From assembly GCA_017411235.1 (NCBI GenBank), contig JAFPMR010000165.1, positions 1-8,124 of the forward strand: DNA of 8,124 bases. Direction: 5' to 3'. The DNA is from Bacilli bacterium. Lineage in GTDB: Bacteria; Bacillota_I; Bacilli_A; RF39; UBA660. Both the position numbers and the translations under genes were made by a program. Each line of letters opens with the position of its first letter. Within the stretch, counting starts at the first letter, position 1. This document shows, piece by piece, positions 1-5,967 of the stretch. The notes beneath the pieces are model-generated. The model was not told the DNA's origin and did no database searches. It worked only from the letters and a program-made list of their open reading frames with translations.

Positions 1-341
1 GCCAAAGGATGGATTTCTAATGTAACCATATCTACTACAGCTTCGATTGCTGTATTTATTAATTCGGCAGCAAGTACCATCCCAATGGCCATCATTGTAA
101 TTAGCCAGTGCATACCACTTACTTTTAATAGAATATTAACTGCTATGACTGCTATAGTTACAACAACATGGATTAACATACTTTGTTCATATTTATAAGC
201 ATAGATTAAACCATCCATTGAGTAACTCCAGCTTCTTAAGAATCTTCCGAAGCCGTGTTTTTTGATAGCATCTCTATCGAATTCACCGTTTGCTTTTGTT
301 ATTGCTTTTGCTTTATCTTTATCTTTTGATGTTTGTTTCAT
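1..341 (-). CDS. dgkA: Undecaprenol/diacylglycerol kinase, DgkA family (C-terminal part outside window)
   Basis: Small integral-membrane lipid kinase. In Gram-positive bacteria this family mainly phosphorylates undecaprenol to undecaprenyl phosphate, the carrier for peptidoglycan and teichoic acid synthesis. I translated 113 complete codons from the ATG at 341; the frame is open to the window edge, so the C-terminus is missing. Residues 1-30 are a charged, Lys-rich leader. After it come the family's amphipathic start (RSWSYSMDGLIYAYKYE, 36-52), a membrane helix near 56-73, and the signature AAELINTAIEAVVD (91-104). Glu93, Glu100 and Asp104 have the spacing of the catalytic and metal-binding acidic residues of E. 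coli DgkA. The ATG lies inside the 3' end of ybeY (23-base overlap, different frame) and has a clear AGGAG ten bases upstream, so it is probably translated from the ybeY transcript. The ybeY-dgkA pairing is common in Firmicutes. Family call is firm; substrate is inferred from relatives. Confidence 0.93.
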   Translation of the reverse strand, partial: MKQTSKDKDKAKAITKANGEFDRDAIKKHGFGRFLRSWSYSMDGLIYAYKYEQSMLIHVVVTIAVIAVNILLKVSGMHWLITMMAIGMVLAAELINTAIEAVVDMVTLEIHPL

Positions 342-762
342 TTAAAATCAACTCCTGTAGTCCAAACATTACTTTTTCGTCTTCTTCTTTCATATGATCA
401 TAAACTATTAGATGTAATAAACCATGTACTGCTAGGAAAGATAATTCTCTTTTTTCAGAATGACCATATTCTACTGCTTGTCTTTTCATTTGAGGAATAC
501 ATATATAGATATCTCCAAGCAGTCTTATATCATTATACTCTAAATCCTTATTATCTTCAAATGCAAAAGAGATTACATCGGTAACTCTGTCAATACCACG
601 GTATTCTTTATTAATACTATGAATCTCTTCATCTTCCACAAATATTATGGAAAAGATGGCATTTTCGACGTTTTCGTGTTCTAGAGCATGGTCTAGAACA
701 GTATATAAATAATCATAATCTTTGTATAAATCGTTATCAACTATTGTATAATCATTATTCAT
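319..762 (-). CDS. ybeY: Endoribonuclease YbeY, 16S rRNA maturation factor
   Basis: Cytoplasmic zinc-dependent RNase of the UPF0054 family, involved in 16S rRNA 3'-end processing and ribosome quality control. The 147-residue length is typical for Bacilli. The N-terminal half holds the conserved YRGIDRVTDVISF segment (54-66, including Arg59). The C-terminal half holds the metal-binding motif HGLLHLIVYDH, with zinc ligands His113, His117 and His123. The usual Gly before YDH is Val120 here, while all three histidines are kept. The ATG at 762 has a GGGGAG nine bases upstream inside the end of the vanZ-like gene, and only one base separates the two genes, so they are almost certainly cotranscribed. 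The 3' end overlaps dgkA by 23 bases. The gene usually sits next to phoH, dgkA, cdd or era; here its upstream neighbours are instead a VanZ-like gene and a teichoic acid operon. Confidence 0.95.
   Translation of the reverse strand: MNNDYTIVDNDLYKDYDYLYTVLDHALEHENVENAIFSIIFVEDEEIHSINKEYRGIDRVTDVISFAFEDNKDLEYNDIRLLGDIYICIPQMKRQAVEYGHSEKRELSFLAVHGLLHLIVYDHMKEEDEKVMFGLQELILNETNIKR
352..356 (-). promoter_or_regulatory. Ribosome binding site of dgkA inside ybeY
   Basis: AGGAG on the minus strand ends ten bases before the dgkA ATG at 341. It lies within the last codons of ybeY and supports ATG 341 as the real start, hence the 23-base gene overlap. Confidence 0.75.
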
Positions 763-763
763 C

Positions 764-1390
764 TTATCGTGCTCCCCATAAAAAATAGAACATTAATATT
801 ATAATTATAAGTACTAAAATTGCAAGTATATTGTAAAAAACGTCGTTTTGTAATTTCTTAGGAAGTTTATCTTCAATTGTTTTTACTCCTATATAAGCTA
901 GAAAGCCTATTATAGCTCCAATGATGTTTAAGATAATATCGTCTACATCAAAGGCTCTACCAATCTTATATTGGATTAATTCAGCTGTTAAACTGGTAAT
1001 AAAAGCAATTATTGTTATTTGATGGGTTTTCTTTGCTTGAATATAGTATGAAACAAAGAAACCAAATGGTATAAATAAGACGATATTACCTATTACGTTA
1101 TAGAAGAAACCTTTTGATCCAATAGCATATCTAGTCATTTCCTTAAATGGTATTAAATTTGTGCCATATGCAAAGGCGTTTTCAGTACTTAATAGTAAGT
1201 AATACAGCGCTAGCATATATAGAATGAATATTAATGTATAAAAGTCTTTATGAAAGACAAATTTTTCTTTATTGATTACTAATTTGGCTATTCTAATAAC
1301 TATTAAAATAACTACAAATAGTAGTAACATTGGCCAAATTGAGGAAATTGCATAATAAAAAGTATCGTAGAATGGCGATAAGTTTTTCAT
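764..1390 (-). CDS. VanZ-family membrane protein
   Basis: Polytopic membrane protein of the VanZ-like family. VanZ itself gives low-level teicoplanin resistance; the biochemical role of most relatives is unknown. I prefer ATG 1390 (208 residues). A TTG at 1399 would add three residues but lies one base from the AGGAG at 1401-1405, whereas ATG 1390 is ten bases away. Visible hydrophobic segments lie near 18-38, 50-67, 96-118, 125-140, 152-169 and 187-205. Family hallmarks are NLIPFKE (78-84), GNIVLFIPFGF (101-111), AELIQ (136-140) and the acidic FDVDDIILNIIGA (147-159). The stop codon is one base from the ybeY ATG, so the two share a transcript. A hairpin separates this gene from tagD upstream, so it probably belongs to the ybeY-dgkA unit and not to the teichoic acid operon, although a role in the envelope is plausible. 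The family call is strong; no substrate can be read from the sequence. Confidence 0.88.
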   Translation of the reverse strand: MKNLSPFYDTFYYAISSIWPMLLLFVVILIVIRIAKLVINKEKFVFHKDFYTLIFILYMLALYYLLLSTENAFAYGTNLIPFKEMTRYAIGSKGFFYNVIGNIVLFIPFGFFVSYYIQAKKTHQITIIAFITSLTAELIQYKIGRAFDVDDIILNIIGAIIGFLAYIGVKTIEDKLPKKLQNDVFYNILAILVLIIIILMFYFLWGAR

Positions 1391-1400
1391 TATAATCAAA

Positions 1401-1405
1401 CTCCT
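1401..1405 (-). promoter_or_regulatory. Ribosome binding site deciding the vanZ-like start
   Basis: AGGAG on the minus strand. It is ten bases from ATG 1390, matching the spacing at dgkA and tagD, but only one base from the in-frame TTG at 1399. It therefore selects ATG 1390. The stretch 1406-1452 upstream is AT-rich leader. It contains a TAAAAT at 1416-1421 that could be a -10 box, but no recognisable -35 box. Confidence 0.65.
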
Positions 1406-1449
1406 TTCTTATATTATTTTACTATGAAAGTATCTTTTTTAAAAGACAT

Positions 1450-1475
1450 AAAAAGAAGAGATTATTTCTCTTCTT
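1450..1475 (-). terminator. Probable intrinsic terminator after tagD
   Basis: A perfect 9-bp inverted repeat, AAGAAGAGA (1475-1467 on the minus strand) and TCTCTTCTT (1461-1453), is separated by a 5-base loop. It runs into a short T tract, giving five Ts in a row including the end of the stem; after ATGTC there is a further TTTT. The stem is only moderately GC-rich (3 G-C pairs), so termination may be partial. The tagD TAA stop (1464-1462) lies in the loop, so the last codons of tagD form the 5' arm. Its place marks a likely boundary between the teichoic acid operon and the vanZ-ybeY-dgkA genes. Confidence 0.65.
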
Positions 1476-1902
1476 CAATTCCCTTTGTATATTCGTCAAC
1501 GTGTTTTCTAAAGTTAGTAGATGAATATTTACCACTACGATAAGTATATCTTACATCACAGTACTCACGTAGTTTTTCAAATCTTTCATCACCTTCCCAG
1601 TCACTGCCCATTGCAACGATATCTACTCCATATTTTTTAATATCGTCTGGTTTTTGCTCCCAGTGTTCTTCAGGTATAACTTTATCAACGTAACGAATTG
1701 ATTCTACAACAAATTTTCTTTCTTCATATGTTAAATATGATGATTTGTGTTTGATTGCATTAAATTCATCAGTTGAGACACCAACAATTAGGTAATCTCC
1801 CATTGCTTTAGCATCTCTAAAGTGTTCAACGTGTCCAGCAGTTAGTAAGTCATATGTACCATATGTTAGGACTACTACTGGTTTTTTCTTTGTTCTTGCC
1901 AT
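1462..1902 (-). CDS. tagD: Glycerol-3-phosphate cytidylyltransferase, TagD-like, with variant active-site motifs
   Basis: Predicted cytoplasmic nucleotidyltransferase that joins CTP and sn-glycerol 3-phosphate to give CDP-glycerol, the donor for the two transferases encoded just upstream. The 146 residues cover a single Rossmann-like domain. Close matches to B. subtilis TagD include YGTYDLL (14-20), GDYLIVGVSTDEFN (35-48), YEERK (59-63), IRYVDKVIPEEHWEQK (69-84) and MGSDWEG (98-104). Two catalytic signatures differ. The HxGH motif reads TAGH (21-24), so the first His is Thr. The RTEGISTTxxK-type motif reads RSGKYSSTNFR (122-132), keeping the Arg and giving the SSTxxR form seen elsewhere in the superfamily. 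Thr at the first position is normal in CoaD (T/HxGH), so activity is plausible, but another phosphate acceptor cannot be excluded. The N-terminus carries a short basic leader (ARTKKKP). ATG 1902 has AGGAG ten bases upstream, and two bases separate it from the preceding stop. Confidence 0.87.
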   Translation of the reverse strand: MARTKKKPVVVLTYGTYDLLTAGHVEHFRDAKAMGDYLIVGVSTDEFNAIKHKSSYLTYEERKFVVESIRYVDKVIPEEHWEQKPDDIKKYGVDIVAMGSDWEGDERFEKLREYCDVRYTYRSGKYSSTNFRKHVDEYTKGIEEEK

Positions 1903-1904
1903 AA

Positions 1905-3176
1905 TTATTTGTCTCCTTTTTTCTTTAATACATCTTTAAATATAACTTTTATTACTCTACTACTAGCGTCCCCATCATCTAAGTAATTATACTTAGCATT
2001 AAACTTTTTATACTTTTCTTTATACTTCTTAGTATACTTATCAATGTTTTTGATGATATCTTCTACTTCATCTTGGGTCTTAGCTATAGGACCAGGTAGT
2101 TCATCTAAAGAGATATAAAAATCTCTTAAATTGTTTTTATAATCATCAAAGTCATACATATAGAATACCATTGGTTTTTTTAGATTAGCATAATCAAAGA
2201 AGATTGATGAATAATCTGTCATGATAATGTCAGCGATTAGGTATAATTCGTTAATTTCATCATATCTTGCTACATTAAAGACAAAACCTTTGTATTTATT
2301 TAAATCAATACTATTAGCAATAAAGTAGTGAGGACTGAAGAGAATTACATATTCATCACTTAATTCTTCTCTTAAATGATCAAAATCAATTGCTAAGTTA
2401 TAGGTATATCCTACTCCTGATGTATGTTGGTTATCTCTAAATGTTGGCATATAGAATATAACTTTTTTATCTTTAGGTACTCCTAGTTTATCTTTAATAG
2501 CATCAACGTCTTTCTTAGTTTTATTAAATAAGAAATCATTACGAGGATATCCTTCTTCAATAATAATATTCTCTTTTCCTAAAGCTTTTAAATTAAAAGC
2601 TGAAGTAAATTTTTCAGTACAGTATTTTGATGGTGATATGAAATAATCAAATCTAGCAGCATCAATATCATTTCTTTTCTTTATTTCTTCTACAGTATTT
2701 AATGCTGCTCCATTTACTTCGATATCACATCTAAGTTTTTTTAGTGGTGTTCCATGCCAGCATTGAACGTATACTTGATTTTCTTTTTTAGTTATACCTT
2801 CTGGCATAATAGAGTTTACTATCCAGTATTTAGCTTTAGAACAATACATATAGTAATCATCTGATTTACTTACTACTATTTCAAGATTCTTAAATGGAGC
2901 TACTTCATGCTTTCCTGGTTCTACGAAAGCCCATACCATTTTATAATCTTGGAATTCTTTCATCGTAATCATTTTTTCATAGATGGCTTTTGGTGAACAT
3001 GTATAGTTTCGACCACCAAAGGCTTCAAATAAGATTACTTTATCGTCTACATCATATTTTTTGTAGAATTTTTTATATTGTTGTTCATTGTTTGCTTGAT
3101 ATAGTTTACGAGCTATTTTTCTAATAGTTTTGTTTTTCTTACATATATCAACTAAAAAGTTTCTTAACTTACTCAT
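1905..3176 (-). CDS. CDP-glycerol glycerophosphotransferase, TagF/TarF-like single-domain enzyme
   Basis: Predicted membrane-associated GT-B-type transferase that moves glycerol phosphate from CDP-glycerol onto an undecaprenyl-linked teichoic acid precursor. The 423 residues hold one catalytic domain, closer in size to S. aureus TarF than to the more than 700-residue B. subtilis TagF. Visible landmarks are CWHGTPLKKL (139-148) with His141, EGYPRND (208-214), YMPTFRD (242-248), SPH (281-283) with His283, MTDYSSIFFDY (319-329), YDFDDYKN (341-348) and DDGDASSR (400-407). The 142-residue spacing of His141 and His283 is close to that of the two essential histidines reported for TagF enzymes. There is no membrane helix; a Lys/Arg-rich N-terminus (1-26) could bind the inner membrane face. 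The ATG overlaps the upstream stop by 8 bases (ATGAGTAA) and has AGAGG seven bases upstream. It could act as primase or polymerase; ribitol phosphate or another polyol cannot be excluded from sequence. Confidence 0.88.
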   Translation of the reverse strand: MSKLRNFLVDICKKNKTIRKIARKLYQANNEQQYKKFYKKYDVDDKVILFEAFGGRNYTCSPKAIYEKMITMKEFQDYKMVWAFVEPGKHEVAPFKNLEIVVSKSDDYYMYCSKAKYWIVNSIMPEGITKKENQVYVQCWHGTPLKKLRCDIEVNGAALNTVEEIKKRNDIDAARFDYFISPSKYCTEKFTSAFNLKALGKENIIIEEGYPRNDFLFNKTKKDVDAIKDKLGVPKDKKVIFYMPTFRDNQHTSGVGYTYNLAIDFDHLREELSDEYVILFSPHYFIANSIDLNKYKGFVFNVARYDEINELYLIADIIMTDYSSIFFDYANLKKPMVFYMYDFDDYKNNLRDFYISLDELPGPIAKTQDEVEDIIKNIDKYTKKYKEKYKKFNAKYNYLDDGDASSRVIKVIFKDVLKKKGDK

Positions 3177-4359
3177 CTAAACACCTCTTTATTAAATCCA
3201 TTGTTGCTTCTGTACTTGTTTTATCGATATGAGGAGTATATAACTCTTGGAATCTCTTGTAAGCAGCTTTGTCATATTTGTCTTTATTAATGACATTCAT
3301 TAGTTTGTCTGCTTCTTTGTATGTAATTGTAGAAAATTCATTTAATAAATCTAAATTAACACCATTATTCTTATCATATTGTTCGAAGTCATATACATAT
3401 AATAAGATTTTTTTATTGATTACGGCAGCATCTATCATAAGTGCTGAGTAATCAGTTATGACATAATCAACCATTTTTAAGATATCAAAAGTTGAGAATT
3501 CTTTGCTATCGATAGCAATGATTCTTTGATCTTCTGCTTTTTCTTCTACTTTAAAATGGTTTGTTATGATTAAGTTTACTTTATTAAAATCAGTATTATC
3601 AATTAATTCTTGATAATTATAGTTTTTTTCATTTCTAAATGTCGGAGAATATAAGACATTGATTTTATTCTTCATCTCCGGATATTTTTTATAGATATTT
3701 TTTGTTACTTTAGGGTCTACTTTTTTTAGGAAGTCGATACTTGGTGTTCCTATTGCTAGTACTTTATCTTCTGGTACGTTAAAAGCTTCGGCAAAGTATT
3801 TATTCATTCCTTCACTACCAGATATTACATAGTCATATCCTGCATGCATTTTAAGGATTTTTGCTACTTTAGGATTAATGCCATCAACTTTACCGATTGA
3901 TTGATATCCGAACTTTTTAATAGCACCTAGAGCATGCCATTGTTGAATTACTTTTGTTCCTTTTTTATGTTTTAGTAAACTTACTGGCAAGTTATAGCCA
4001 TCAACAATGATTACTTTTGATTTAGCAATATCAACCATTTGACCTAATAAGCTGAAGTAATAAGGAATGCTTGATTTAAATTTACCAAATAATCTTTTTA
4101 TTAATCCAACTGTATTAGAATAATGACCTTGAGTACGCATAGAATCATTAATACTAGTTTCTACTTTTTTGCACTTTACTTTGTAATCGATATTTTTCTT
4201 CTTTAATTCATCAATTATTATTTGATAATTGATAGATGGGCTATCGAATTGTCTACTTAGTAAATAAACTCTTTTTCTTTGTCTAGTAAATAGTTTTATA
4301 AAAAAGTAAATAATAATAAAGTGAATTTTAATTAAGTATAAAATCACTTGCATAAACAT
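3169..4359 (-). CDS. CDP-glycerol glycerophosphotransferase family protein, TagB-like (WHAxGAxKxFG subtype)
   Basis: Second member of the glycerophosphotransferase family in the operon, 396 residues, clearly not a duplicate of its neighbour. A hydrophobic N-terminal segment (3-24) followed by RQRKR suggests an inner-membrane anchor with the enzyme in the cytoplasm. Landmarks are QQWHALGAIKKFG (139-151) with His142, IGTPSID (203-209), YSPTFRNEKNY (237-247), TNHFK (266-270) with His268, ITDYSALMIDAA (301-312) and YVYDFEQYDKNNGVN (321-335). The WHALGAIKKFG form differs from the WHGTPLK of the other enzyme, and the C-terminal DDGxASxR motif is absent. This suggests a different acceptor or a priming role like TagB. 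That assignment is inference. ATG 4359 follows the tagH stop by eight bases with no good Shine-Dalgarno sequence (only a weak AGAAAG), so translation may depend on coupling to tagH. An alternative start is ATG 4353. Confidence 0.85.
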   Translation of the reverse strand: MFMQVILYLIKIHFIIIYFFIKLFTRQRKRVYLLSRQFDSPSINYQIIIDELKKKNIDYKVKCKKVETSINDSMRTQGHYSNTVGLIKRLFGKFKSSIPYYFSLLGQMVDIAKSKVIIVDGYNLPVSLLKHKKGTKVIQQWHALGAIKKFGYQSIGKVDGINPKVAKILKMHAGYDYVISGSEGMNKYFAEAFNVPEDKVLAIGTPSIDFLKKVDPKVTKNIYKKYPEMKNKINVLYSPTFRNEKNYNYQELIDNTDFNKVNLIITNHFKVEEKAEDQRIIAIDSKEFSTFDILKMVDYVITDYSALMIDAAVINKKILLYVYDFEQYDKNNGVNLDLLNEFSTITYKEADKLMNVINKDKYDKAAYKRFQELYTPHIDKTSTEATMDLIKRCLDE

Positions 4360-4367
4360 CCAACTTT

Positions 4368-5114
4368 CTATTGTTCTTTCATAAATTCTTTATAACGGTC
4401 AACAACCTCTTTAGGTTCCCCTATTTCTATTACTTTTCCATCATTTAACCACAATACTTGATCACATAATTCAATGATGGTATCTAAACTGTGAGAAACA
4501 ATGATTACTGTTCTTGTTTCATCAGAGATTAATTCTTTCATCTTGTTATAACTTTTTTCTTTGAATTTTGCATCACCAACAGATAATACTTCATCTATTA
4601 ACATGATGTCTGTTTCTAGAATTGCTGTAATAGCAAATGCTAGTTTTGAATACATACCTGAAGAGTATGTTTTAACTGGCTTTTTAATGAAATCACCAAT
4701 ATCAGCAAATTCAATTATTTCTTTTTCTTTTGCTGCTATTTGTTCTTCAGTAAAGCCAAGTAACATTCCTGATAAGTAAATGTTTTCTTTACCTGTTAGT
4801 TTTGGATTGAATCCAACACCTATTGATAATAAGGAGATAGTATGTCCATGTAAATCAATAGATCCTTTATCTGGAGAAAATATTCCAGCTATAGCTCTTA
4901 ACATTGTTGATTTACCAGAACCATTTTTACCTATTATTCCTAAAATCTTTCCTTCTTCTATATCGAATGATACTCCTTTAAGAGCATGGAATAATTCTAC
5001 TTTATCACCTAAGTGTCTCCATGATGCTCTAATAGAAGTTTTCTTTAAACCACGATAAGTTATATGGAGATTTTTAACTGTTACAGCTATGTTTTTTTCT
5101 TCTTCTTTTGCCAT
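4368..5114 (-). CDS. tagH: Teichoic acid export ABC transporter ATP-binding protein TagH
   Basis: Cytoplasmic ATPase that pairs with the TagG permease to move undecaprenyl-linked teichoic acid across the membrane. The 248 residues form a single nucleotide-binding domain: Walker A GKNGSGKST (62-70), a signature reading YSSGMYSKL (150-158) in place of the usual LSGGQ, Walker B IMLIDE (170-175), D-loop SVGD (178-181) and switch His208. The SSGM-type signature and the SIGVGFNPKLTGKENIYL segment (97-114) are typical of the polysaccharide/teichoic acid exporter subgroup (TagH, Wzt). It lacks the long C-terminal extension of B. subtilis TagH (about 527 residues) and resembles the short S. aureus TarH. 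One base separates ATG 5114 from the tagG stop, and AAGGTG lies seven bases upstream. It is the only gene here ending in TAG. Confidence 0.94.
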   Translation of the reverse strand: MAKEEEKNIAVTVKNLHITYRGLKKTSIRASWRHLGDKVELFHALKGVSFDIEEGKILGIIGKNGSGKSTMLRAIAGIFSPDKGSIDLHGHTISLLSIGVGFNPKLTGKENIYLSGMLLGFTEEQIAAKEKEIIEFADIGDFIKKPVKTYSSGMYSKLAFAITAILETDIMLIDEVLSVGDAKFKEKSYNKMKELISDETRTVIIVSHSLDTIIELCDQVLWLNDGKVIEIGEPKEVVDRYKEFMKEQ

Positions 5115-5115
5115 A

Positions 5116-5907
5116 TTAAATCACCTTCGCATAACTATTTTCATATTTGTGAATCTTATTAACACCATACATACATAGAATGATACTTACTAATAACCAT
5201 ACGCCCAATCCAACAAGGCTTAAACTCTTTCCATAGATACAAACCTTTCTTGCTTCATTCATGAGGAATGCTATTGGATTTACTCTTAATAAGTAATAAC
5301 CAAAAATGGCTTTTTTACCTTTAAATTTTTCATTGATGTTAAAGAAGATACCTGATAAGTAGAATACCATTCTTAAAACAATGTTAGTTAAGTTTCCTAA
5401 ATCATTAAATGTAACTCCATAGTGCATTAGAATTGTACCAATTCCAAAAGATAATATATATAGAACTATTAATACTGGAATTAATAAAACTATATGCCAT
5501 GTTAAAGGTACATGTTGAAATGCCATTAAGCCAAAGGCTAGGCATAAGGAAATGGACATTTTAAATAAGTATGTTAGGGACTTGGCATATAGTAAGATAT
5601 ATTTAGGAATATATACTTTTGTTACTAAATCTCTATTATTAATTATTAATTTAACGCTACCATTAACCATTCTGTTAAAGAAGTCCCAACATGCTTGACC
5701 TACCATAACGAATGAGGCAAAGTATGGAGTTTTGTTTTCAAATACTACACCAAAAATAAAGGTATAGATTATCATAAAACAAAATGGTTCAATTATCCAC
5801 CATAGCCAGTTAAGATATGAATCTGCAACTTCGCTTTTTAATTCTGCTTTAGCTGAACGAATTGCATATTTGTTGTATTTCTTCATATTTGTAAAAAATC
5901 TTTTCAT
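5116..5907 (-). CDS. tagG: Teichoic acid export ABC transporter permease TagG
   Basis: ABC-2-type permease that forms the membrane channel of the teichoic acid exporter with TagH. From ATG 5907 the protein has 263 residues, close to S. aureus TarG and B. subtilis TagG. An N-terminal amphipathic stretch (1-30) leads into about six membrane segments, near 33-56, 65-82, 105-130, 137-160, 172-190 and 228-249. Family marks include WLWWIIEPF (34-42), NNRDLVTKVYIPKY (90-103), the ABC-2 loop VTFNDLGNLTNIVLRM (165-180) and FYLSGIFF (182-189). An in-frame GTG at 5919 would add four residues, but it forms part of the AAGGTG ribosome binding site that is nine bases from ATG 5907, so I prefer the ATG. The 60 bases upstream (5908-5967) contain no convincing terminator, so readthrough from the preceding membrane-protein gene is likely. 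Confidence 0.93.
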   Translation of the reverse strand: MKRFFTNMKKYNKYAIRSAKAELKSEVADSYLNWLWWIIEPFCFMIIYTFIFGVVFENKTPYFASFVMVGQACWDFFNRMVNGSVKLIINNRDLVTKVYIPKYILLYAKSLTYLFKMSISLCLAFGLMAFQHVPLTWHIVLLIPVLIVLYILSFGIGTILMHYGVTFNDLGNLTNIVLRMVFYLSGIFFNINEKFKGKKAIFGYYLLRVNPIAFLMNEARKVCIYGKSLSLVGLGVWLLVSIILCMYGVNKIHKYENSYAKVI

Positions 5908-5916
5908 TCTTTTTTT

Positions 5917-5925
5917 CACCTTCCT
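5917..5925 (-). promoter_or_regulatory. Ribosome binding site deciding the tagG start
   Basis: AGGAAGGTG on the minus strand. Its AAGGTG core is nine bases from ATG 5907 and is the same core used by tagH. The GTG at 5919 lies within this element, so that GTG is unlikely to be the initiation codon. Confidence 0.6.
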
Positions 5926-5967
5926 GTATATTTTACCATTTTTTCGCTTTAATTTAAAGGCAATCTA

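Noticed and set aside
333..584. Plus-strand open frame of 83 residues opposite ybeY
   Set aside because: It lies within the ybeY coding region on the other strand, has no recognisable domain, and ybeY is unambiguous.
1416..1421. TAAAAT as -10 box of a vanZ-ybeY-dgkA promoter
   Set aside because: Position is reasonable, but hexamers 16-18 bases upstream do not resemble TTGACA and the DNA is AT-rich. Kept only as a remark.
3269..3451. Plus-strand open frame of 60 residues opposite the TagB-like gene
   Set aside because: Shadow of a conserved glycosyltransferase-type gene; nothing supports it as a gene.
4561..5058. Two adjacent plus-strand open frames (72 and 92 residues) opposite tagH
   Set aside because: They mirror the highly conserved tagH coding strand, show no family features of their own, and run against all other genes.
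5930..5938. Extended -10 promoter (TGGTAAAAT on the minus strand) before tagG
   Set aside because: Transcription would start at or inside the tagG ribosome binding site, and no -35 box lies at a suitable distance. Likely chance in AT-rich DNA.
5947..5959. Inverted repeat CTTTAA-T-TTAAAG after the DUF6056-like gene, considered as a terminator
   Set aside because: The loop is too short, the stem is almost all A-T, and on the transcribed strand it is followed by A residues and not a U tract.
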